A stretch of DNA of 64,000 nucleotides, taken from contig MU128939.1 in assembly GCA_014904985.1 (NCBI GenBank), forward strand, positions 148,913 to 212,912, given 5' to 3'. Shown here piece after piece: positions 24,177-33,289 of the stretch. This DNA comes from Hydnum rufescens UP504 (taxonomy: Eukaryota; Basidiomycota; Agaricomycetes; Cantharellales; Hydnaceae). The notes below the pieces were generated by a model, which did no database searches, was not told the DNA's origin, and saw only the letters and a program-made list of their open reading frames with translations. Both the position numbers and the translations under genes were made by a program. Position 1 is the first letter of the stretch. Every line of letters begins with the position of its first letter.

Positions 24177-26728
24177 TCAAAACTTCTCTTGGTCATACAC
24201 GTCATTAGGGTGTTTTTTGAATCGAGGGCGATCTAATGCCAACTCCATTTTTATCACCCATAAGTGAGAGACATACCCAAAGGTCTCATTGAGCAATGGT
24301 TGAGTAACACTTGAACCATACACATCGTGTGCCAAGCATGTGAGAATACAGAGGATTTCATCATATGGACCATCTGTAGGCCATATATTAACCCTGATAT
24401 CCTTCTTGCCCCAGCAATAGACTTGAGCACACATCAAAGTGAGTAGGCGATGATAATGCAAGTTGCTTGATAAGATTGGGTGGATAGCCCCTTGCATCTC
24501 AGCCCAGTCCAGAGAGAATGACACCATGTTCATGGGTCGCCGACGAGCCGAATCAAATAACCTTGGACATCATTCAGAGGGTGTAGCAAGTATGGGGGGA
24601 AACCATTTGGAATCGAAGAAGTGGTGGGCAGCCATAGCCTTTTGATAAGCTGGTGGCACAAATGACAGAATCTCAGGGAAAAATTGGGACTTGTAGGCAT
24701 AGGCTTGATTGATGTACCCCAAGTCCAAATTTGAGACATGAGCAGCTGAAGCGGCCTCTGGATCCATGAGGGTGAGTCCCTTGAAGTACTGTCAGTTGCA
24801 TCCAGGAGGAGCTTTTGCCCTGAACTGCCTCAGGGCCGTATCGTGCACCTGCACCAATTTGAACAAAAGGGAAAGATTCCCTGGATCCCCAGCATGCTTA
24901 GCCTTCTTCCAAGCTTGCACACCAAATGCATTGATGTCCTCCAACCTGTCCACCCAGTATGCGGATGTACAGTGCCCTAAGTCAATGCGTGACACCTCAA
25001 TGACATACCAAGTGTCCACTGCCACCACATTTGCAGCTGGACTCGGGAAAGTGGCTGGTGAGGGTGTCATACATACCAGCACTATTATGTGAATGGGATG
25101 AGTAAACTAAATGATTTAAATAGTGCATAGCTAAACTTACAATGACTTGCCACCAAGCCGGATGAGATTGGGGCTGGCGGTCTCTGATGGACTCATACAT
25201 CTGGGCCACACTGCCACCCATCCCTGCTCGAACCATTGAAATTTGACGGACTGACACCCTCCGGTGCAGCCCACGCCATATCTCTCAAACCCATCATTCC
25301 TGATGAGGGCCCATGGCTTGAGCCCACTGTTCTGGCCCTCCAATAATTATTGACGGCTACTTCAGATCTCATTTGAGATGCACGCAGGGCGGTGGGAGGT
25401 TGGTGAGACTGTGAAGTTTGGGGAATGGAAGGGCTGGGCTGGTCCCATTGCATGTTGTGGGGGAGGTCGCAAGAGCGAAGGGGGAGGTCACGAGAACAAG
25501 GGAGATCACAAGAATGAGGGAGATTGCGAGGATGAGGGAGATCACGAGAACAAGGGAGATCACGAGAACAAGGGAGATCATGAGAACAAGGGAGATCGCG
25601 AGAACAAGGGAGATTGCGAGAGTGAGAGGGGAGATCATGAGAGCATGGGGGATGGTCCCGAGAGCAAGAAGTGTTGTCACCAAAGTGGGGACAGAGATCA
25701 TGAGAGTGAGGAGAGAGGTCACGAGAGTGAGGAGAGAGGTTGCGAGAGCAGGGTTGGAGATCATGAGAACCATGTTCGGAACACTCATGTGAACTAGAAT
25801 GTCGCCCAGAAGGCCCAGAAGGTTCTCTGGAAGATGATCATAGACAGTCATGCATCCCACTGTGCAATTTAGGGGAATGAGACCAATTACTTGAAAGTGC
25901 CACAGAAGCACCACGAGTTCCGGTTTGGGCTGAGGGACTCAGGGAACGTGATTGAGTATGAGGATGTGGGGGGGACAGCTCATGACATGGGTGGGAGACT
26001 TGATGAGAATATGGGGTGGAAGGTGAAGGTGGGTGTGACTTTGAGCCTTGCACAAATATATCCTCTGAAGGCGACCCAGGAGAAACGACATCAGGTGGAG
26101 TAGAAGATCGATGATGGGGTGGTGATCTGGGGGCAGGGGTAAGATCTCTGGGAGTGATGGGGGAGTATTCAGGTGTATGGGGTTGTGAACCCGGTGAACC
26201 TTGCGATGTGACTTGTGGGTGAGCCAAGGCGTGATCATCCACTGCCATTTTTGCGAGCTCATCTGCAGCTTTGTTGGCTGAGTCGTCATTATGATCGTTT
26301 TCATCATCACCAACTTCAGACACATTCTGAGCAGTCAATCCCTCACCACTGGGAGCATCCTTGTCTGCGGATCGATTCTCCTCTTCAATAGACTGATGGT
26401 TTTCCTCTTCTGTTGGTCAATGGTTCTCCTCTTCCACAGGCTGACAATTCACCTCGTCCATAGACTGGTAGTTCTCCTCTTCCATAGGTTGATGGTCCTC
26501 TTCCATAGGTTGATGGTTCTCCTCTTCCCTAGGTTGATGGTTCTCCTCTTCCCTAGGCTGATGGTTCTCCTCTGCCGACTGGCAAGCATCTTCTGCGCGG
26601 TGATCATTCTCTGGGGGCAGTATTTGAGCTTCTTCCTCATAGCTGGGTGCCTCCGCATCCCCCTGAGAATGCTCCTCTACCCGCATTTGGAGTGGTAGAC
26701 ACACCATAGATACATCAAAACACTGCAA
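24177..26728 (-). pseudogene. Orphan gene H2 with low-complexity repeats; related to the C-terminal half of H4
   Basis: Function unknown. The N-terminal part is an acidic repeat of EENHQPRE-type units (26600-26420), then a Ser/Pro-rich stretch, then tandem CSRDLP-type hexapeptides from an 18-bp repeat (about 25790-25480). The C-terminal domain (about 25080-24177) has AYQKAMAAHHFF and TDGPYDEIL segments resembling AYAHHHSVF and TSGPYDTII in the H4 gene near 56217. A 60-nt intron is visible near 25080-25142 (GTAAGT donor, AATAG acceptor). In-frame TGA codons at 26417, 25838 and 25193 plus a frame slip near 25300 make it a pseudogene. H3, on the same strand on the other side of the hairpin array, may be its 5' half. 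Confidence 0.5.
25480..25800. repeat. 18-bp tandem repeat coding for CSRDLP-like units
   Basis: About 14 copies of GGGAGATCACGAGAACAA and variants. The minus frame in phase with the flanking gene reads SRDLP repeats; other frames also stay open because 18 is a multiple of three. Confidence 0.75.
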
Positions 26729-26739
26729 AACATGGATAT

Positions 26740-26885
26740 GGGTGATGTATCATGGTCTGCTCAAGTATTAATTACATAATATAATGTTAAATATTATATA
26801 ATTCTTCACAAATAGCAATTATAATATTTAATATATAATATTATTTAATTACAATTATCGTATCAACAGCTAGTGGAATATCCAC
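26740..26885. other. AT-rich, self-complementary stretch at the array edge
   Basis: About 85-90% A+T with TAATATT/AATATTA palindromes. It separates the 5' end of H2 from the hairpin array. No gene. Confidence 0.5.
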
Positions 26886-29024
26886 TATATCCACTCCCTG
26901 CAGGTGCAGGGAGCATACTGGAAAGACCAGAACCACATACCTGACCAAAGGCCCCCAAAATATGGGGGCTTTGCATGCATACATTGCTTGGGGGTCTTCA
27001 CTTTGTCATGATTCCACTCAGTCAGGTGAGATTTTCAGCGGCTGCACATGTCCATATTTCCTGTTGCAGCTCTGTCCATGTTCTTGTTGGGTCGGGTTTT
27101 GTTGGGGCAGGGGTGACCTAGAATAACAAAAGAATCATTAGTAGAGACTATATTGAATGAAAACTTACCTGAGATTACCACACCCGCTGGAGCAGGGGTG
27201 TGGTAACACATATTATCCGTTGTTGCATAAGTTGCTGCTGGTTCAGGGGCTGGGCCCTTACACACAATCGTCAGCAGCTGCACAAGTCCATATTACACAT
27301 GGGGGGCTTCATCCATGTTCTTGTCATCAGGTGGATTTTCGTACAGGGGCAGCCTAGAATAACAAACAATATGTAACATTAGTAAAATCAAAGAGAAGTA
27401 GCACCAAAAGAGCAGCTGGTGCTGCTCTCTTGGTGCCATTGTACAACTAGTAACAAAAAACTCATGAGGTACCCACACCCGCTGTGGCGGGTATGGTACC
27501 ATACTTTGCCCATCGTTGTGTCTGTTGCAGGCATTCAGGACTTGGCCCCTTAGGTGCGATCTCCAGCAGGTGCATGTCGTTATTTCATGGGGGGTTTCGT
27601 CCCCGATCTCATTGGGCGGGGTTCATGCAGGGAGGGTGACCTAGAATAGGACATAATAATTTTAGGAAAAAAAAAGGAAGAGAGAACTCACTAGAGAGTA
27701 TCACACACCTGCTGCAGCGGGTGTGTGGTGCCATACCTATAGGTGGGACCCTCCGGATCTTGGGTAGCCATGCACGTCCGTATTATGCAGGGGGCTTCAT
27801 GTGTTCTCGTTGGATTTTCACGCAGGGGGGAAGCCTAGATTAACAAAAGATACATTATGTTAGTAAAATTGAAGAGAAGCAGCACCAAAAGAGCAGCTGG
27901 TGCTGCTCTTTTGGTGCCACTGTAGCTATTGTGGGTGAAAACTCACCTAGTGGGACCACACACCCGCTTCAGCAGGTGTGTGGTGCTGTCTTTTATCTGT
28001 CATTGCGACCTTGGGGGCTGTGGATGTATGCGGGGTATCGGACAGATTTCGGTCCATGTTGATTTCCATATGGCCATCATGGGTATGGATGCTGTGGTTC
28101 AGGTTTAAACCTGTGGAACCTGAGTTTAAACCTGAACCTGACCCAGGTCAGGTTCCATTGGGGTCAGGTTTCATTTGGTTTTCTTTGGGTCAGGTTCAGG
28201 TTTTGCCCTTGCCCTGAATCCAAAAACTGGTCTGAAACCAGGTTTAAACCTGAACCTGAAAGGTAGGGTGTAGGTTCCATTCCATGCAAATTGACCATTA
28301 TTCTGGCACCAGATCTGGCAATTTACACATGTGACTATAGTTCTGGAGTCAGAAGTCACATGACTTGGCCATCAAATGAGGTCATTGGTGCAGGTCACAA
28401 GTCACATGACATAATGTAGTGACTAAATACCATCTCCAGAAGATGTGTGAGCAATAAATTGAAGTGAAAGGGGGCTAGGAAGGAGATGTGGATGTAAAGC
28501 AGGATGTAAAGGGAGTGGCAGAGGCAGAGACTTGAGCAGAGGGTGTAGATATTCTGTAGTACCCCCTGAAAATGTTGACTTCCCTCATATCTCAGGTTTC
28601 AGGTTTAAACCAGGTTTAAACCAGAACCTGACCTGAATGGAACCAAACCTCAGGTCAGGTTCAGGTTTTGCCCTCATGGGTGATTTTGGAACCTGGTCAG
28701 GTTTAGGTTTTGCCCAAATTGGGCAAAACCTGACCAAAACCTGACTGTGGCAACCATAATCACAGGTGTTATATCGTTGTTACAGAGGTGATAACCTTAA
28801 ACCTAGAATGGAAATAATATTGTTAGTTAAAATGTTAAAGAAGTGCAAAAAGGGCAGCTTTTGGCTGCCCTGGTTGCATGGCTGTACATAGTAAAAGGGA
28901 ACTCACCTACATGACCACACACCCGCTGCCGCGGGTATGTGGTCCTCTTCTAGTTCCTCGGGATCCTGTGGTCGAGCCCTATATAAAAATGAAATGGCTT
29001 AGGTAAGCATCAAAACAAACCACT
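26885..29024 (-). repeat. Dual-hairpin intron-like array, block II, minus half
   Basis: Hairpin 1 lies at 27174-27206, 27468-27500, 27701-27732, 27957-27990 and 28913-28944. Hairpin 2 lies at 27399-27438, 27880-27919 and 28836-28868, and is absent from the units near 27120-27168 and 27640-27690. On the minus strand each unit has a donor such as GTAAGT or GTGAGT next to hairpin 1 and an acceptor ending TTCTAG. The unit at 27119-27168 has only a 50-nt intron. Unusual arms support pairing: GGTACCCACACCC with GGGTATGGTACC (27468-27500), and AGGGCAGC with GCTGCCCT (28836-28868). MITE copy 3 is inserted at 28084-28758. Confidence 0.75.
28084..28758 (-). mobile_element. hAT-like MITE, copy 3 (675 bp)
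   Basis: Ends TATGGATGC and GGCAACCATA. The 8-bp flanks are ATCATGGG (28076-28083) and ATCACAGG (28759-28766). They differ exactly as expected if the original ATCACGGG lost its CpG by C to T on one side and by G to A on the other. The interior is colinear, in reverse, with copy 2. Confidence 0.8.
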
Positions 29025-29650
29025 CAATGCTGGGACTTTCCGGGCTGGAAAGAGTGCCCAATTAGGGGCAGTACAAGGCTCATGCATAGATAATAAATAC
29101 CTAGATGCAAAATAAATAATAAATACTAAATATTTGTCTAAGACAATTGAGGAAAAGCATGATAGTCAGGTGGATTGCACTACAGCACCATGTGCAAAGC
29201 AGAATTGGGCGACTTCCATGCATTATAATTGGCCCAAATTTGATTATCTTGGGGGTATGCATGTGTATTTCATGGACAACAAAACCAATTGGATGACCTG
29301 GCTAATTTTCAATTTCTCCCACCTTCAATTTCCTATTTAGGAAATTGAAGGTGGGAGAAATTGAAAATTAGCCAGGTCATCCAATTGGTTTTGTTGTCCA
29401 TGAAATACACATGCATACCCCCAAGATAATCAAATTTGGGCCAATTATAATGCATGGAAGTCGCCCAATTCTGCTTTGCACATGGTGCCATAGTGCAATC
29501 CACCTGACTATCATGCTTTTCCTCAATTGTCTTAGACAAATATTTAGTATTTATTATTTATTTTGCATCTAGGTATTTATTATCTGTGCATATGAGCTTT
29601 GTACTGCCCCTAATTGGGTGCTCTTTCCAGCCCGGAAAGTCCCGGCATTG
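29025..29650. repeat. Near-perfect 0.62-kb palindrome (arms about 312 bp)
   Basis: Centre at about 29336-29337 (TCCTA TT TAGGA). The arms match over their whole length with only a few differences (for example ACAGCACC against ATGGTGC in complement). Outer ends are CAATGCTGGG and CCCGGCATTG. Each arm carries the same 68-codon open frame, which is explained by the symmetry and is not taken as a gene. It lies exactly where the flanking array changes orientation. It could be a fold-back element or a palindromic duplication; an RNA from it would form one long hairpin. Confidence 0.85.
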
Positions 29651-30009
29651 ATCAGATTTACTCGACATTGAGGTGCCTGAAGCAAATACAATACAGTGCC
29701 ACACACCCACCCCAGCAGGTGTGTGGCACTATAAGGTGAGTTTTTCTTATGGGGTATGGCACAACACCAAAAGAGCAGCGCCTGCTGCTCTTTTGGTGCT
29801 GTTTGAATTCTCTGCTTTACTGACATATTTATGATTCTAGGTCTATTCTCCCTCTGTGAAACCCCACATGAAGAACACAGACACAACCCAGGGTGCAATA
29901 CAGGGGTGTGCACAGCCACTCAAGACCCTGGCACTGGACTACCCGCACCCTATACGATGAATCAATGTTGGGGTCTAAGGGTGAAGTTGTCACACATCCA
30001 CTTTGGCAG

Positions 30010-31529
30010 TGTGGAAGATAAAAACATCCAGTATCAGAAAATGCAAATATCCATTGATCCCAGCCATTGGAATGATCATGTGACCTATTACGAAATCAAT
30101 TACAGCTATGCGCAGAAATTGAATTCATTCTATAACTCCGTCAGTTTTGATCGGAGAGGTACGCCCATATAACTCTCGGAAAGCCACGATTCATACCTTT
30201 CGAATGGTACCAAAAACAAGTCGAATGGACCAGAAATGCACTCTCCAGACCAATATTACTGTCAAAATTCAGGATTTTTAGTAAAAAATGAATTTCTCCG
30301 TCAGTTCGCATTCAATCCTCTCAGAACAACCGCGCCTGGAAAGATATAAAAATCCGCATCCAACAGTACTGAGCACGCGAAAAACAGATCGAAACAGAAC
30401 TCTACAGAATGATATTACTATCAGAATCAACACCCATCAGTAAAAAACAAATTTCTCTGTCAGTTTACACCGGATCTGCTCGGAACCACTGCGCCCAGAA
30501 AGCTGTCGAAACTCCGCATTGAATGATACCAAGAACGTCTATTACAGATGTAAACTGTTGTTTCTGCATCGAATCCCATCCCATGCACTTGTCCCCATTA
30601 TCAACCAGCAACAAAAACATCTTAACCACTGGACTACAAACAAATTAATCTCCAAGAACTCAGAAATATCCTTTGATTTCATCTTCCATTGCCACAAATA
30701 ACTTCTAGAACCTCACAGATAAGAAAGATAACACTCCCTTGACTACCCTTTTGTTCTGTTCATGAATGACTCACCTATCTTGCAACCACTTCATGAATGA
30801 CTCACCTATCTTGCAACCACTTTATGAATGACTCACCCTCCTTGACAACCCTATTGTTCTCACATATGACTCACCTAGGAGTGAGTCATATTCTTTAAAC
30901 ACAGCCACCTTCAGAAAGGTATAAAAGCTGGTAGATTTTCCTGTATCCCCCCATCATCTTCTCACTACTGGAATATACTACTGTCTACAAATCTGCTTGC
31001 ATCTTAAGAGAGTACTGATCTAAAGCCATCTGGAGCTAAGTCATATACAAGGTTGTTAAGACTAAGTCACTGGAAGCCCTCTACGCGAAATACTGAGCCA
31101 AGGATAGTTGCAGGACCTAAGGTTAGAGTTGCTGGACATCCAAGGAAAGGTGAGTGAAAACAAAGTTAAGTCAGAAGAAGAGAGAAACACATTGACATAC
31201 TAAATCAAGCTTAAACTAGTCTAGAGCCCTCTTTAGAATCCGCATTTTGACCAGGAGGACACAAATAGGTACCCATAAATAGCAGTAAACAGTTCAACAC
31301 AACACGTATAAGCCTTTCACAAGCATCCCACGATATATCATTGACTATAGCTAGTCCATACCACAATCTTATCCTCCACTGAATACCATACCTAACTTGT
31401 TAGAGAGTGATCAACCATCAGAGCGAACCAGCCCATTGAATAAAAACAGAAATACAGTCTCCCATCTACACACTGGCTGAACCAGAGTTTGATTTGACAG
31501 TCATCGGAGCTCCCAATCCTTCTTCTATA
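30010..31529 (+). mobile_element. Solo LTR, family E, copy E3 (1520 bp)
   Basis: Starts TGTGGAAG and ends CTTCTATA, flanked by GCAG (30006-30009 and 31530-31533). The flanks rejoin into an intact hairpin 1 of the array. CpG-rich, so relatively young. Three 165-bp modules lie at about 30128-30240, 30290-30400 and 30450-30545. A triplicated ATGAATGACTCACC motif lies at 30761-30839, upstream of the TATA box. Confidence 0.85.
30920..30927 (+). promoter_or_regulatory. TATA box of LTR E3
   Basis: TATAAAAG in the distal part of the LTR. The equivalent TATAAAAT is kept in E2 (10706-10713, minus). Transcription would start about 30 bp downstream, near the CCCCATC tract. Confidence 0.5.
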
Positions 31530-32690
31530 GCAGGTGTGTGGCAATGTTAGGTATGTTTTCTTTTTATTCCAGAGTGTACGACGATGCCAAAAGAGCAGCC
31601 CCGGCTGCTCTTTTGGTGTTACCTTCAATTTTTTTCTCTTTACTAACATATTATGACTCTAGAGACCTCTACACCGATATCTGACCCTGCGAATATACAG
31701 ACCAGGCCCAGGGCAAAACATGGGACTGCACAGCCGCCCAGACCCCCTCCCTTTGACTATCTGCAACTATATGACGACGCAACAAATAAGGTCCCACACA
31801 CCCGCAAAAGTGGGTGTGTGGCAATATTATGTGAGCTTTTTTATTACGTGGTGCACCACGACACCAAAAGAGCAGCACTAGCAGCACTTTTGGTGTGTGC
31901 CTGTGTTCTTTTTTTTACTAATGTATTTATTATTGTAGGTCCTTTCTCCCTCCGCGCAATCCCACCCGAAGAATGCACAAGGCCCAGGATGAAATACAGG
32001 CACGCAGTGATGCAAGACCCTAACCCCAAGTATCAACAAGCTTTACAATGACAAACTAGTTATGGTGCCACACACCCACTTCAGCGGGGGTGTGGAAATT
32101 TAGGTGAGTTTTTGTTTATTACAGGGTGTACCACAACGCCAAAAGAGCAGCACCAGCTGCTCTTTTGGTGTTGTCTTTGGTTTTTCTTTTCTTTACTAAC
32201 ATATTATTATATTATTATTCTAGGTACCTCCATTGCACGAGACTCCACCTGATGAGGCTCAAGGCAAATATGAACATACGCAGCCACCCAGACCCCAGAC
32301 CTCCATGACAACGAACTAACTGCAGGACCACACCCGCTGTGGCAGGTGTGGTATTAGGTTGTAAGTTTCCAAGTACAATAACGCCCAAAGAGCAGCAGTA
32401 GCTGCTCTTTGGGCACTACTTCTATTTTTTTTTAAACTAATGTATTCTTCATCATTCTAGGTGTCTTCTCGATGCATGAAACCCCACGAGAAGAACAGAC
32501 CCAAGGTCCTGCAATCTGATACCCCCATCAAAACCTGCACAAATGCCACCCGATAATGCTGCAGCCGCGCATCCCATGGCCCTGATATGGGACGGTGCAC
32601 AACAAAGGAGGAAGCCATGGTGCCACACACCTGCTGCAGCAGGTGTGTGGTAATACCTTGTAAGTTTCTTGTTATAACATCCCCCCCCCT

Positions 32691-33124
32691 GCATGAAGAC
32701 CTGCCCAGTAACTCATGAAATACGGATGCACAGCTGCCGAAGACTGCGCCCAAGGGCCCCTGAACACCAAGACTGCCCAATCCTCGATTATCTGTGACCT
32801 ATACAACAACAAAACAAATACGGTGCCCAGAGACAGGCTGGGTGAGCCCAATCCGGGTGTAGGGGGCCCTTTCCCTACATTACATTATTTTATATTTTTT
32901 GTATTTTAATTGTAGTATAATAAATCACTCTTAACCCAAGGCAGGAAAGTGAGTGCTGAAAAAGGGAATCTATGTTGTTTCCGCAGTGGAGCTACCATTT
33001 GGGCAAGTACTGGGTCTTACTGGCAAATGTCCCTATCAGGAAAGAGGGATTGTTTGATCCCAGCTTGGTCGAGTTCTGCTTTTGGCAAGAGTGGCAGTAT
33101 AAGGAATGCTACAAGGCTCAATAA
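32691..33124. other. End of the array and unassigned sequence
   Basis: Short C-rich and T-rich tracts follow the last array unit. A GTTTGATCCC motif near 33050 resembles a tRNA B box, so part of this could belong to a dimeric tRNA-derived repeat with the next feature. No gene recognised. Confidence 0.35.
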
Positions 33125-33127
33125 TAA

Positions 33128-33212
33128 GTAAGACTTCCATGGTCTAGTGGGTTGAGAACCTAAGTCAGATGATTGAGAGGTTGAGGGTTCAAACCCAGCC
33201 TTAATTTTACAA
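33128..33212 (+). tRNA. tRNA-like sequence, probably a tRNA-derived SINE or decayed tRNA
   Basis: An A-box-like TGGTCTAGTGGG (33137-33148) is followed at the expected spacing by a B-box-like GGTTCAAACCC (33186-33196). The acceptor arms do not pair well and the anticodon loop is unclear, so a functional tRNA is unlikely. Internal Pol III promoter elements are what the sequence supports. Confidence 0.4.
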
Positions 33213-33289
33213 TGCATTTGTCGCCCATTAGACCTTGTGATGTATCAGTTGCCTTTAACTCTTGGAGAGATGTGTTACAGAGAGTGATA

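Larger units (their letters stand above)
29651..32690 (+). repeat. Dual-hairpin intron-like array, block II, plus half
   Basis: Intron-like segments with hairpin 2 inside: 29736-29840, 31551-31662, 31831-31938, 32104-32223 and 32361-32460 (100-120 nt). Donors are GTGAGT, GTATGT, GTGAGC, GTGAGT and GTAAGT. Branch-like TACTAAC/ACTAATG precedes TCTAG, or TGTAG in one unit. Exon-like segments of 137-199 nt each end in hairpin 1 (31793-31822, 32066-32096, 32326-32353, 32622-32653) a few bases before the donor. A last donor at 32660 has no hairpin 2. LTR E3 is inserted inside a hairpin 1 at 30010-31529. Exon frames hold stops, so no single protein is supported. Confidence 0.8.

Noticed and set aside
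25369..25914. A 181-codon minus frame and 124-139 codon plus frames
   Set aside because: They stay open only because the 18-bp repeat is a multiple of three. The frame in phase with the flanking gene reads SRDLP repeats instead.
29134..29539. Two 68-codon open frames with nearly identical proteins on opposite strands
   Set aside because: They are mirror images produced by the palindrome; nothing else supports coding.
17215..32690. CRISPR array
   Set aside because: Repeat units are 235-310 bp with hairpins and splice-like signals, not short repeats with unique spacers, and the context is fungal.
26885..32690. Rho-independent terminators or bacterial attC-like sites
   Set aside because: The hairpins look like terminators in isolation, but the genome is eukaryotic and the hairpins recur at fixed places within intron-like units.
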